8,402 nucleotides of DNA from Pseudomonadota bacterium (lineage in GTDB: Bacteria; Pseudomonadota; Gammaproteobacteria; Steroidobacterales; Steroidobacteraceae). The notes beneath the pieces are model-generated. The model saw nothing but the letters and a program-made list of their open reading frames with translations, did no database searches and was not told the DNA's origin. How positions within the stretch are numbered: the stretch's first letter is position 1; every line of letters begins with the position of its first letter. Of this stretch, positions 1-6,317 are shown in pieces. A program made the position numbers and the translations under genes. The stretch spans positions 1 to 8,402 of the forward strand of contig CANGMU010000091.1 in the NCBI GenBank assembly GCA_947454665.1, in the 5' to 3' direction.

Positions 1-1354
1 GGATGTCGACCTTGCGGATCACCAGGACCACCGTGGCCAATGCGGCCAGACCCAGTGGCAGCAGGGGCACGAAGAACATCTGTTGTACGGGCACGCCGAG
101 GCTCAGCACGTAGGTGCCTACCAGCGGACCGGCAACGGAGCCGATGCGGCCAATGCCCAGTGCCGCACCAACGCCAGTGGTGCGGCAATTCGGCGGGTAG
201 ATGAGCCCCGTCGAGGCATTGAGCGCGCCTTGGCAACCGATCACACCGAAACCGGCGCCGCAGACGGCGAGCGTCAGCAGCCAGGGCGTCTCGAAGCCCT
301 GCGTGGCGATGGTCAGCAGCGACAGCATGCCCACGGACAGCAGCAGCAGCACCCAACGGATGCCCAGCCGGCCCAGCATGAGCGCGGTGGCGATCGCGGC
401 GATGGCGCCGGCCCAGTGGAAAAAGCTGTTGGTCAGCGAGAACTGCGTGGGCGTGAGGTTGGCGAGGCTCAGGACAGTGCTGATCCAGCTGTTGAGGAAA
501 TGCATGGACAACAGCACGCCGGCGAACATGATCCACAGCAGCGGCGTGGTGACGCGCAGGGCCGGCGTGAACAGTTCGAGGAAACCGGCGCGCGCCGCGC
601 CGTCGCTGCCGCGCAGGGCGAACTGGGTCTGCGGACCGACCACACCGGCCGCATCCATGGCGGCAACTCGACGCGCCACCTGATCGTGATCACGGCCGCG
701 GTGGGTCAGGAACAGCAAGGACTCGGGCAGCAGCACGGCGAGCAACAGCGCGATCAGCGCGGGCACCACGGCGCCGACCAGGAACAAGGACTGCCAGCCA
801 TGCACCGGCACCAGCTGCGCGGCGACCACGCCCGGCATTCCGCTGCCCAGGGAAATGCCCAGGATGACTAGGCTGGTGAGCATGGGACGCCTTGCGCGCG
901 GCGTCATTTCCGGAGTCAGCGCGATGACGTTGGGCAGCACGCCGCCGAGGCCGACGCCGGTCATGAAGCGGATCATGGACAGCTCGGTGACATTGCTGGC
1001 CGCCAGCGCCAGCAGCGTGGTCAGGCTGTAGAGCAAGGTGCCACCGACGATCAACTTCTTGCGGCCGATGCGGTCGCCGAAGCCCCCGAGGAACACGGCG
1101 CCGATCATCATGCCGAACAGATTGGCGGACTGTACCGGGCCGACGAGGTCCTTGGGTGCGACACCCCAGGCCTTGGCCAGCCACGGTGCCACCACGCTGA
1201 CGATCTGCATGTCGAAGCCGTCGCAGACCAGCGCCAGCATGAGCAGGAAGACGAGCACGTAGCCACGTGGCCCGAGTGATTGGCGGTCGATGATGTCGTC
1301 GACGAACACCTTGTCCTTGATACCCATGCCCTTGCCCCCCCGTATGTCAGCCAT
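1..1354 (-). CDS. MFS transporter, aromatic acid:H+ symporter (AAHS) type, 3' end cut by window
   Basis: Inner-membrane proton-coupled uptake carrier, probably for an organic or aromatic acid. The frame is open from ATG 1354 to the left edge, giving 451 residues without a stop; the family is usually 430-460 residues, so little is missing. TM1 carries the AAHS signature DGFDMQI (D45, D48). The TM2-TM3 loop has MFS motif A, GDRIGRKK (residues 93-100). A PES motif follows TM6 before a charged central loop. Alternating hydrophobic segments fit 12 helices. The start codon directly abuts the stop of the acetoacetyl-CoA synthetase gene (TAAATG), so the two are probably co-transcribed and translationally coupled. 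No Shine-Dalgarno site precedes ATG 1354. The in-frame ATG at 1327 (M10) follows a run of seven G by 7 bases and is a real alternative start. The family call is firm; the substrate cannot be read from sequence. Relatives include PcaK and BenK. Confidence 0.88.
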   Translation of the reverse strand, partial: MADIRGGKGMGIKDKVFVDDIIDRQSLGPRGYVLVFLLMLALVCDGFDMQIVSVVAPWLAKAWGVAPKDLVGPVQSANLFGMMIGAVFLGGFGDRIGRKKLIVGGTLLYSLTTLLALAASNVTELSMIRFMTGVGLGGVLPNVIALTPEMTPRARRPMLTSLVILGISLGSGMPGVVAAQLVPVHGWQSLFLVGAVVPALIALLLAVLLPESLLFLTHRGRDHDQVARRVAAMDAAGVVGPQTQFALRGSDGAARAGFLELFTPALRVTTPLLWIMFAGVLLSMHFLNSWISTVLSLANLTPTQFSLTNSFFHWAGAIAAIATALMLGRLGIRWVLLLLSVGMLSLLTIATQGFETPWLLTLAVCGAGFGVIGCQGALNASTGLIYPPNCRTTGVGAALGIGRIGSVAGPLVGTYVLSLGVPVQQMFFVPLLPLGLAALATVVLVIRKVDI

Positions 1355-3346
1355 TTACATCTTGTAGTCGGTCTGCGTCTTCTTGTACTCGATGAACCAG
1401 TCCAGCGAGGACGGGTTCGCCATGGCATCGCGGTTCGCGGCCTTGGCCGCCGGCATGCCGGCGAGGATGCGGCGCACGGGCACTTCCATGCGCTTGCCAC
1501 TGATCGTGTAAGGGATCGACGGCACCTGGTAGATCTTGTCCGGCACGTGCCGCGGCGAACAGTCGCTGCGCAGCCGCGCGTTGATCGCCTTCACGATGTC
1601 GTCATCAAGCGTGAGCCCTTCGCGCAGCTTCACGAACATCGGCATGAAGAACTTGCCGCCCGGCAGGTCGAGGTTGACGATGAGTCCGTCCTCGACGCCC
1701 GGCACCAGCACGATCGTGCGATAGATCTCGGACGTGCCGATGCGGATGCCGAAGCGGTTCAGCGTCGCATCCGAACGGCCCAGCACCATCACGCCACCGC
1801 GGGCGTTGAGCTTGTAGAAGTCGCCCTGGCGCCACTGGCCCGGGAAGTCGGAGAAGTAGGTCTCCGTGTAGCGTTCGTCGTTCGTGTCGTTCCAGAAGCC
1901 GATCGGCATCGAAGGCATCGGCTCCGTGACAACCATCTCGCCGACTTCATCGACCACATAGTCGCCGTTCTCGCCGATCACATGCACGGCCACGCCCAGC
2001 GCGCGCGCCTGGATCTCGCCCGCGTACTGGGGCAGCGTGACCACGCCCGCGACGAATCCGGAACAGATGTCCGTGCCACCGCAGCCCGGCGCGATCCACG
2101 CGTCCTTCTTCACGTTGTCGTGGAACCAGGCCTGGCATTCAGGCGTGACCGGCGAACCAGCCACCGTCACGGATTCGAGGCTCGACAGGTCGAACTTCTC
2201 GCGCGGCACCACGCCATTCTTCTCGAGGATCGACTGGTAGGTCGGGCTCGCGCCGAACAAGTTGGCCTTGGAGTCCTGCACCATCTTCCAGAGCAGGTCG
2301 CCATCCGGCCAGGCCGGGTTGCCGTCATAGAGCACGGGGATGACATCAGAGAGCAGGGCGCTCACGACGAAGTTCCACATCATCCAGCCGGTCGTCGTGA
2401 AGAAGAACAGACGCTCGCCGGCGTGCATGTCGAAGTTGAAGGCGTAATGCTTCAGCTGCTCGATGATGATGCCGCCGTGGCTGTGCATGATCGGCTTCGG
2501 CAGGCCCGTGGTGCCCGACGAGAAGAGGATCCACAGCGGGTGCATGAAGGAGACTTCCTCGTACTGGAAGTCTTCGCGCGCCACGGGCGCATGGTCGAGC
2601 AACTCGCTCCACAGCACCGTGTCGGGCGTCAGGCGGCGCGGGTTCGCCCGATCCAGGTATGGCACCTGGATCACGGTCTTCACGCTGGTCAGGCGGGCGA
2701 GGATCTTCTCGACCTCGCCACGGCGATCGAAGGGCTTGCCACCGTACTGGTAGCCATCCACATGGATGAAGACGGTGGGATCCAGCTGCGAGAAGCGGTC
2801 GAGCACGCCGGGCGTGCCGAAATCCGGCCCACAGGAAGACCAGATCGCACCGATGGCCGTCGTCGCGAGCATCGCGACCAGCGCCTCGGGGATGTTCACG
2901 ATATAGGCGCAGACGCGGTCGCCCTTCTTCACGCCGAGCTTGCGCAGCTGCGTGGCGACGATGCGGACCTGGTTGCCCAGGTCGTCCCAGGTGATGGCTT
3001 CGAGCGACTGGCGCTCATTCAGGTGCAGGAGCGCGGTCTTGCCCGGCATTTCATGCCGCAGCATGTGGCGTGCGTAGTTCAGTTCCGCACCCGGGAACCA
3101 TTGCGCGCCCGGCATCGTGCGCTGACCCAGCACGGCCGTGGCCGGCTTCGTGGCCTCGATACCGAAGAAATTCCAGCAGGCCTGCCAGAAAGCGTCGAGA
3201 TCGGTCGTGGACCAGCGCCACAGCGCCTCGTAATCCTCGAAGACCAGACCGTGCTTGGCCTGCAGCCAATTCTGGAACTCGGTCAGGCGCGCCTTGCGGA
3301 TGCGCTCCGGAGACGGAGACCAGAGCAGTTCACCTTGCTGGACCAT
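1355..3346 (-). CDS. Acetoacetyl-CoA synthetase (acetoacetate-CoA ligase)
   Basis: Cytoplasmic ANL-superfamily enzyme that activates acetoacetate with ATP and CoA to acetoacetyl-CoA, AMP and PPi, feeding ketone-body use, polyhydroxybutyrate turnover or leucine and aromatic catabolism. The 663 residues match the family's usual 650-670. Visible motifs: an N-terminal cap domain of acyl-CoA synthetases (LWSPSPERI near residue 10), the P-loop SSGTTGLPKPI (about 275-285), AGSPVTPE, GGTDICSGF, the hinge GRSDATLNRFGIRIG (from about 523), and the C-terminal catalytic lysine K618 in ISGKRMEVP. GGTDICSGF and the RSDATLNRFG hinge are typical of acetoacetyl-CoA rather than acetyl-CoA synthetases. ATG 3346 is preferred because GGGG lies 6 bases upstream; ATG 3358, four codons earlier, is possible but lacks a ribosome site. 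The frame stays open upstream to 3919, but that part lies antisense to the divergent hydrolase. The AAHS symporter gene follows without a gap. Acetoacetate is the likely substrate by family; a related oxo-acid is not excluded. Confidence 0.92.
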   Translation of the reverse strand: MVQQGELLWSPSPERIRKARLTEFQNWLQAKHGLVFEDYEALWRWSTTDLDAFWQACWNFFGIEATKPATAVLGQRTMPGAQWFPGAELNYARHMLRHEMPGKTALLHLNERQSLEAITWDDLGNQVRIVATQLRKLGVKKGDRVCAYIVNIPEALVAMLATTAIGAIWSSCGPDFGTPGVLDRFSQLDPTVFIHVDGYQYGGKPFDRRGEVEKILARLTSVKTVIQVPYLDRANPRRLTPDTVLWSELLDHAPVAREDFQYEEVSFMHPLWILFSSGTTGLPKPIMHSHGGIIIEQLKHYAFNFDMHAGERLFFFTTTGWMMWNFVVSALLSDVIPVLYDGNPAWPDGDLLWKMVQDSKANLFGASPTYQSILEKNGVVPREKFDLSSLESVTVAGSPVTPECQAWFHDNVKKDAWIAPGCGGTDICSGFVAGVVTLPQYAGEIQARALGVAVHVIGENGDYVVDEVGEMVVTEPMPSMPIGFWNDTNDERYTETYFSDFPGQWRQGDFYKLNARGGVMVLGRSDATLNRFGIRIGTSEIYRTIVLVPGVEDGLIVNLDLPGGKFFMPMFVKLREGLTLDDDIVKAINARLRSDCSPRHVPDKIYQVPSIPYTISGKRMEVPVRRILAGMPAAKAANRDAMANPSSLDWFIEYKKTQTDYKM

Positions 3347-3426
3347 CGAAAACCCCATGCCGATCGAGCCCGGTATTGAAGCACATTTCGCAGCGTTGAC
3401 TTTGCCGCCCCCCGCCCGACAATCCG
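3347..3426. promoter_or_regulatory. Divergent promoter region between the synthetase and hydrolase genes
   Basis: This 80-base spacer must hold the promoters of both divergent units. On the plus strand TTGACT (3396-3401) and GACAAT (3418-3423) are spaced by 16 bases and resemble -35 and -10 boxes; transcription would then start near 3430, at the hydrolase start codon. On the minus strand TGCTTCAAT (3383-3375) resembles an extended -10 element about 17 bases before ATG 3358. The two candidates lie within 20 bases of each other, so shared control is possible. These are matches by eye only. Confidence 0.3.
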
Positions 3427-4170
3427 ATGATGACTCCCGACACGCTCGTCCTCGTTCCCGGCCTGCTCTGCGACGAAACGGTCTGGCAGCCGCAGCTTGC
3501 CGCCCTCGGCCACCGGTTCGCGCTGCAGGTCGCCCGCCACGGCACGGCAGAGAGCCTCGGCCGCATGGCTGAGCAGGTTCTCGATAACGCCCCGCCCCGC
3601 TTCGCGCTGGCGGGCCATTCGATGGGTGGTCGGGTGGCGCTGGAAGTGGTGGCCCGCGCCCCGGATCGCGTGACGCACCTGGCACTGATGGATACCGGCC
3701 ATGAAGGCCTGGCCGCGGGTGAAGCCGGCGAGCGCGAGCGCGCCAATCGCATGCGTCTGGTAGGCATTGCCCGCGAACAGGGCATGCGCGCGATGGGCGC
3801 GGACTGGGTGCGCGGCATGGTGCATCCGCGGCGGCTCGACGACACCGCGCTGATCGGCGCGATCCTCGACATGATTGAACGCTCCACGCCCGACGTCTTC
3901 GAAGGCCAGCAGCGTGCACTGCTGGCGCGGCCGGATCGCAAGGCGCTGTTGACGCAGCTGCGCGTGCCGACGCTCGTGCTCTGCGGGCATGAGGATGCCT
4001 GGAGCACGCTCGACCGCCACCGCGTGATGTCCCGGCTGATCCCCGGCAGCGTGCTGGTCGACATCCCGGACTGCGGCCACATGAGCACGATGGAGCAGCC
4101 GGAGGCCGTCAGCGCCGCCCTGCTCGCCTGGCTGACCGACGCACCGCAAGTGCATCGCATCGATCCCTGA
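3427..4170 (+). CDS. Alpha/beta hydrolase, esterase-like
   Basis: Small soluble alpha/beta-hydrolase-fold enzyme of 247 residues with no signal peptide. The beta-strand 3 region reads TLVLVPGLLCDETVW (residues 6-20), with the oxyanion-hole segment around PGLLCD. The nucleophile elbow is GHSMGG with S65. The acid is probably D190 in GHEDAW and the catalytic histidine H218 in CGHMSTMEQPE, so the triad is complete. A helical cap domain lies roughly at residues 105-170. The substrate cannot be told; the family includes carboxylesterases, thioesterases and lactonases. The gene begins ATGATG (3427 or 3430) with no Shine-Dalgarno site upstream, and a promoter-like pair would place the transcript start at about 3430, so leaderless translation is possible. 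It is divergent from the acetoacetyl-CoA synthetase gene and is followed 20 bases later by a PlsC-type acyltransferase gene, with which it probably forms an operon. Confidence 0.88.
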   Translation: MMTPDTLVLVPGLLCDETVWQPQLAALGHRFALQVARHGTAESLGRMAEQVLDNAPPRFALAGHSMGGRVALEVVARAPDRVTHLALMDTGHEGLAAGEAGERERANRMRLVGIAREQGMRAMGADWVRGMVHPRRLDDTALIGAILDMIERSTPDVFEGQQRALLARPDRKALLTQLRVPTLVLCGHEDAWSTLDRHRVMSRLIPGSVLVDIPDCGHMSTMEQPEAVSAALLAWLTDAPQVHRIDP

Positions 4171-4181
4171 CGCATCCGCCC

Positions 4182-4185
4182 GAGG
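4182..4185 (+). promoter_or_regulatory. Ribosome binding site of the acyltransferase gene
   Basis: GAGG lies 5 bases before ATG 4191 and supports that start. Confidence 0.6.
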
Positions 4186-4190
4186 CTTCC

Positions 4191-4904
4191 ATGCAGTTGC
4201 TGCGCTCCCTGCTCTTCACGACGCTGTTCCTCCTGTTCACGCTGGTCTACGCAGTGGTGTTCGTCATCGTGGCCTGGGCCCTGCCGTGGCGTGCGCGCTT
4301 CGCGCTCGCGCAGTTCTGGGGGCACACGTTGCTCGCGCTGCTGAAGCTCATCTGCGGGCTGGGCTATCGCGTGGAAGGCCTCGAGAACCTGCCGCGCGAC
4401 GGCAAAGCCTGCGTCGTGCTGATGAAGCATTCCTCGAGCTGGGAGACCTTCGCGCAGACCGTGCTGGTGCCGCCGCAGGCTTGGGTGCTGAAACGCGAGC
4501 TGACCTGGATCCCGTTCGTGGGCTGGGGCATCAAGCTGCTGCATGGGATCGCCATCGACCGCGGCGCCGGCGGCCGCGCCGTGCGGCAGTTGATCGACCA
4601 GGGCAGCGCGCGCCTGGCCGAGGGGACCTGGGTCCTCGTGTTTCCCGAGGGCACGCGCATGCCGCCGGGTGAGACGCGGCGCTATGGCGTGGGCGGCGCG
4701 GCGCTGGCGAGCGAGGCCGGCGTGCGGGTCGTGCCGGTTGCGCATGACTCAGGCTGGTTCTGGCCGCGACGTGGCTGGCTGAAGAAACCGGGCACGATCC
4801 GGGTCGTGATCGGACCGCCGATCGAGGCAGCGGGCCGTGACCCGCGCGAGATCAACGCCGAGGCGCAGGCCTTCATCGAGGCCCATTCGGGGCCGAACGT
4901 CTGA
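4191..4904 (+). CDS. 1-acyl-sn-glycerol-3-phosphate acyltransferase (PlsC family)
   Basis: Membrane-anchored acyltransferase that transfers a fatty acyl group to lysophosphatidic acid or a related lysophospholipid, the second acylation of phospholipid synthesis. The protein has 237 residues. An N-terminal hydrophobic helix covers about residues 8-31, with a second, weaker hydrophobic stretch at about 46-58. The catalytic box reads KHSSSWETF: H80 is followed by E85, so it is HX4E rather than the canonical HX4D, a variant I recall from other beta/gammaproteobacterial homologues. Further blocks are IDRG (D123, R124) and the phosphate-binding FPEGTR (151-156). GAGG 5 bases before ATG 4191 supports the start. 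It follows the hydrolase gene by 20 bases and converges on the DD-peptidase gene, whose stop codon is only 2 bases beyond this one. An intrinsic terminator follows immediately. The family is secure; whether it is the housekeeping PlsC or a specialised paralogue is unknown. Confidence 0.9.
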   Translation: MQLLRSLLFTTLFLLFTLVYAVVFVIVAWALPWRARFALAQFWGHTLLALLKLICGLGYRVEGLENLPRDGKACVVLMKHSSSWETFAQTVLVPPQAWVLKRELTWIPFVGWGIKLLHGIAIDRGAGGRAVRQLIDQGSARLAEGTWVLVFPEGTRMPPGETRRYGVGGAALASEAGVRVVPVAHDSGWFWPRRGWLKKPGTIRVVIGPPIEAAGRDPREINAEAQAFIEAHSGPNV

Positions 4905-4906
4905 AT

Positions 4907-5776
4907 TCAGCGGGCCGTGGCCCGCTTTTCCGCGACGGCCATCCCCTGGTCCAGCAGCTTCGAGGCCATGGGCCAGCGGTTGGGTGAGTGCAGCAGCACG
5001 AGCCAGACCTTGTGCGCGCCGCGCTCGGCAAGCGCGATGAGGCATTTGCCCGCCTTGTTCGTGAAGCCGGTCTTCAGGCCCGAAACATCCGGCTCCTTGC
5101 CGAGGATCGCGTTCGTGTTCCGGAAGACGATGCGGCGGCCACCCAGCGTACGGAACTCGGCGTGCTGCACGCTCGCACGCTCTGCGATCTCCGGACGCGC
5201 GGCAGCGGCACGGGCCAGCACCAGCAGGTCACGCGGCGTGCTGACATGGCCCGGCGCGTCATAGCCGCAGGGGTTGCGGAATGAGGATTGCGACATGCCG
5301 AGCTTCTGCGCCTTGTCGTTCATCATGCGCACGAAGTTTTCAGTCGTGCCCCCGACATGCTCGGCCATCGCGATGCAGGCGTCGTTCCCGGAGCGCACGA
5401 TCATGGCCGTCAGCAGGTCCCCGGCACGCGCCCGGTCTCCCGTGCGCAGGCCGATCCGCGAGGGCTCGGTGTTGGCCGCACGATCACTGACGACCACTTC
5501 CGCATCGGCGTTCCAGTGGTGGTCGAGCGCGACGAGCGCTGACAGCAGCTTGGTGAGGGAAGCCGGCGGCCGCGGCGTGTCCATGGCCTTGCCCCAGACG
5601 ATCTGGTCGTCGACGGCGACGGCATAGGCAGCGGCAGCCTTGGGGTAGCGATCCATGGGATCCGGCGCGGCCTGCACGACCTTCGCCGCCTTCGACTTCT
5701 TGCGCGCCGCGTCCGCGACCGGCGGCGCACAGAGCACCGGCAACAGGCAGAGCAACACCCACCAGCGGTTCCGCAT
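4907..5776 (-). CDS. D-alanyl-D-alanine carboxypeptidase/endopeptidase (S11, low-molecular-mass PBP)
   Basis: Periplasmic penicillin-binding protein that trims or cleaves D-Ala-containing peptidoglycan stems. The 289 residues start with a signal peptide (MRNRWW, hydrophobic core to about 20, likely cleavage after ADA at 23) and a basic stretch RKKSKAAK. The active-site motifs appear in the expected order: SLTK with S73 nucleophile and K76, SGN at 129-131, and KTG at 235-237. There is no C-terminal amphipathic anchor helix like those of PBP5 and PBP6; size and ending are closer to E. coli PBP7 (PbpG). The start at 5776 is supported by AGGAG 8 bases upstream; the frame continues to 5896 but lacks such a site and would bury the signal peptide. 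It lies 64 bases after the glutathione peroxidase gene on the same strand. Its last six codons contain the terminator hairpin of the convergent operon, and I see no terminator of its own. Confidence 0.9.
   Translation of the reverse strand: MRNRWWVLLCLLPVLCAPPVADAARKKSKAAKVVQAAPDPMDRYPKAAAAYAVAVDDQIVWGKAMDTPRPPASLTKLLSALVALDHHWNADAEVVVSDRAANTEPSRIGLRTGDRARAGDLLTAMIVRSGNDACIAMAEHVGGTTENFVRMMNDKAQKLGMSQSSFRNPCGYDAPGHVSTPRDLLVLARAAAARPEIAERASVQHAEFRTLGGRRIVFRNTNAILGKEPDVSGLKTGFTNKAGKCLIALAERGAHKVWLVLLHSPNRWPMASKLLDQGMAVAEKRATAR
4909..4929 (+). terminator. Intrinsic terminator of the hydrolase-acyltransferase operon
   Basis: Inverted repeat AGCGGGCC (4909-4916) and GGCCCGCT (4919-4926) around a GT centre, followed by T residues through 4929. 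It is an 8-base-pair GC-rich stem, or 7 pairs with a 4-base loop, with a short U tract on the plus-strand transcript. It begins 4 bases after the acyltransferase stop. It lies inside the final codons of the convergent DD-peptidase gene. On the minus strand the hairpin is followed by GAATTC, so it should terminate only plus-strand transcription. Confidence 0.75.
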
Positions 5777-5784
5777 CAGCAACG

Positions 5785-5789
5785 ACTCC
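5785..5789 (-). promoter_or_regulatory. Ribosome binding site of the DD-peptidase gene
   Basis: AGGAG on the minus strand, 8 bases before ATG 5776. It decides this start over the longer open frame upstream. Confidence 0.65.
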
Positions 5790-5840
5790 TGGCGCCCGGG
5801 GCTCCGACAGCGCAAAGATGATACGACAGCACGCGGAATT

Positions 5841-6317
5841 TCAGAGCAGAGACTCGATGGCCGATTGCAGCGTCGACGGCGCATCCTTCGGCGCATAGCG
5901 CTTCACGACATGGCCATCGCGATCGACGAGGAATTTCGTGAAGTTCCACTTGATCGCTTCAGTGCCCAGGATGCCGGGCTGCTCGCCCTTCAGGTGCTGG
6001 AACAGCGGGTGCGCCGCGTCACCGTTCACCTCGACCTTCGCGAACAGCGGGAAATCCACCGCATAGGTCGTGCTGCAGAAGGACTGGATTTCCGCCGCAT
6101 CGCCCGGCTCCTGCGCGCCGAACTGGTTGCAGGGGAAGGCCAGCACCTCGAAGCCGCGGTCGCGGTACTGGCGATACAGCGCCTCCAGCCCTGCATATTG
6201 CGGCGTGAAGCCACAGCGGCTGGCGACGTTGACGATGAGCAGCACCTTGCCACGGTAGTCGGCGAGCGACCGCTCGGTGCCCGCGATGTCGCGCGCCGTG
6301 TAATCGAAGACATTCAT
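5841..6317 (-). CDS. Glutathione peroxidase family protein (probably thioredoxin-dependent)
   Basis: Thioredoxin-fold peroxidase that reduces hydrogen peroxide and organic hydroperoxides. It has 158 residues and no signal peptide, so it is cytoplasmic. The peroxidatic residue is a cysteine, C35 in NVASRCGFTPQY, not selenocysteine. The rest of the catalytic tetrad is present: Q69 in FPCNQFGAQEPG, and W124 and N125 in KWNFTKFLVD. C81 in FCSTTYAVDFPLF sits where the resolving cysteine of thioredoxin-dependent GPx proteins lies, which suggests thioredoxin rather than glutathione as reductant despite the family name; E. coli BtuE is a comparable protein. ATG 6317 overlaps the stop of the upstream MHS transporter gene as ATGA, with a weak AGGG 10 bases upstream, so translation is probably coupled. 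The DD-peptidase gene follows after 64 bases. The family is certain; the reductant is inferred. Confidence 0.93.
   Translation of the reverse strand: MNVFDYTARDIAGTERSLADYRGKVLLIVNVASRCGFTPQYAGLEALYRQYRDRGFEVLAFPCNQFGAQEPGDAAEIQSFCSTTYAVDFPLFAKVEVNGDAAHPLFQHLKGEQPGILGTEAIKWNFTKFLVDRDGHVVKRYAPKDAPSTLQSAIESLL

Noticed and set aside
83..871. 262-codon plus-strand open frame at the left edge
   Set aside because: Shadow of the AAHS transporter, which is open on the minus strand over the same stretch and has clear family motifs. The shadow is rich in Gln, His and Gly.
1280..3379. 699-codon open frame on the plus strand opposite the synthetase gene
   Set aside because: It mirrors the codon pattern of the well-supported synthetase in high-GC DNA. 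Its translation is rich in Arg, His, Asp and Val with no recognisable domain or hydrophobic core.
3347..3919. N-terminal extension of the synthetase frame by about 190 residues
   Set aside because: It lies antisense to the hydrolase gene, its Arg/Ala-rich translation looks like no domain, and the protein already has full family length from 3346.
4561..4582. GC-only palindromic patch in the acyltransferase gene
   Set aside because: It is explained by Gly-, Ala- and Arg-rich coding sequence with no repeat partner elsewhere.
3330..4745. 471-codon open frame on the minus strand opposite the hydrolase and acyltransferase genes
   Set aside because: Antisense to two genes with complete catalytic motifs. 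The translation is low-complexity, rich in Arg, Ala and Ser, and resembles no family I know.
4880..4894. Small inverted repeat GGCCC-ATTCG-GGGCC as a terminator for the DD-peptidase gene
   Set aside because: The stem is only 5 base pairs and no T tract follows on the minus strand. It is as likely to be chance in GC-rich coding sequence.
5777..5840. Separate promoter for the DD-peptidase gene, with TATCAT (5823-5818) as -10
   Set aside because: No acceptable -35 box lies at the right distance, so I could not support it from sequence.
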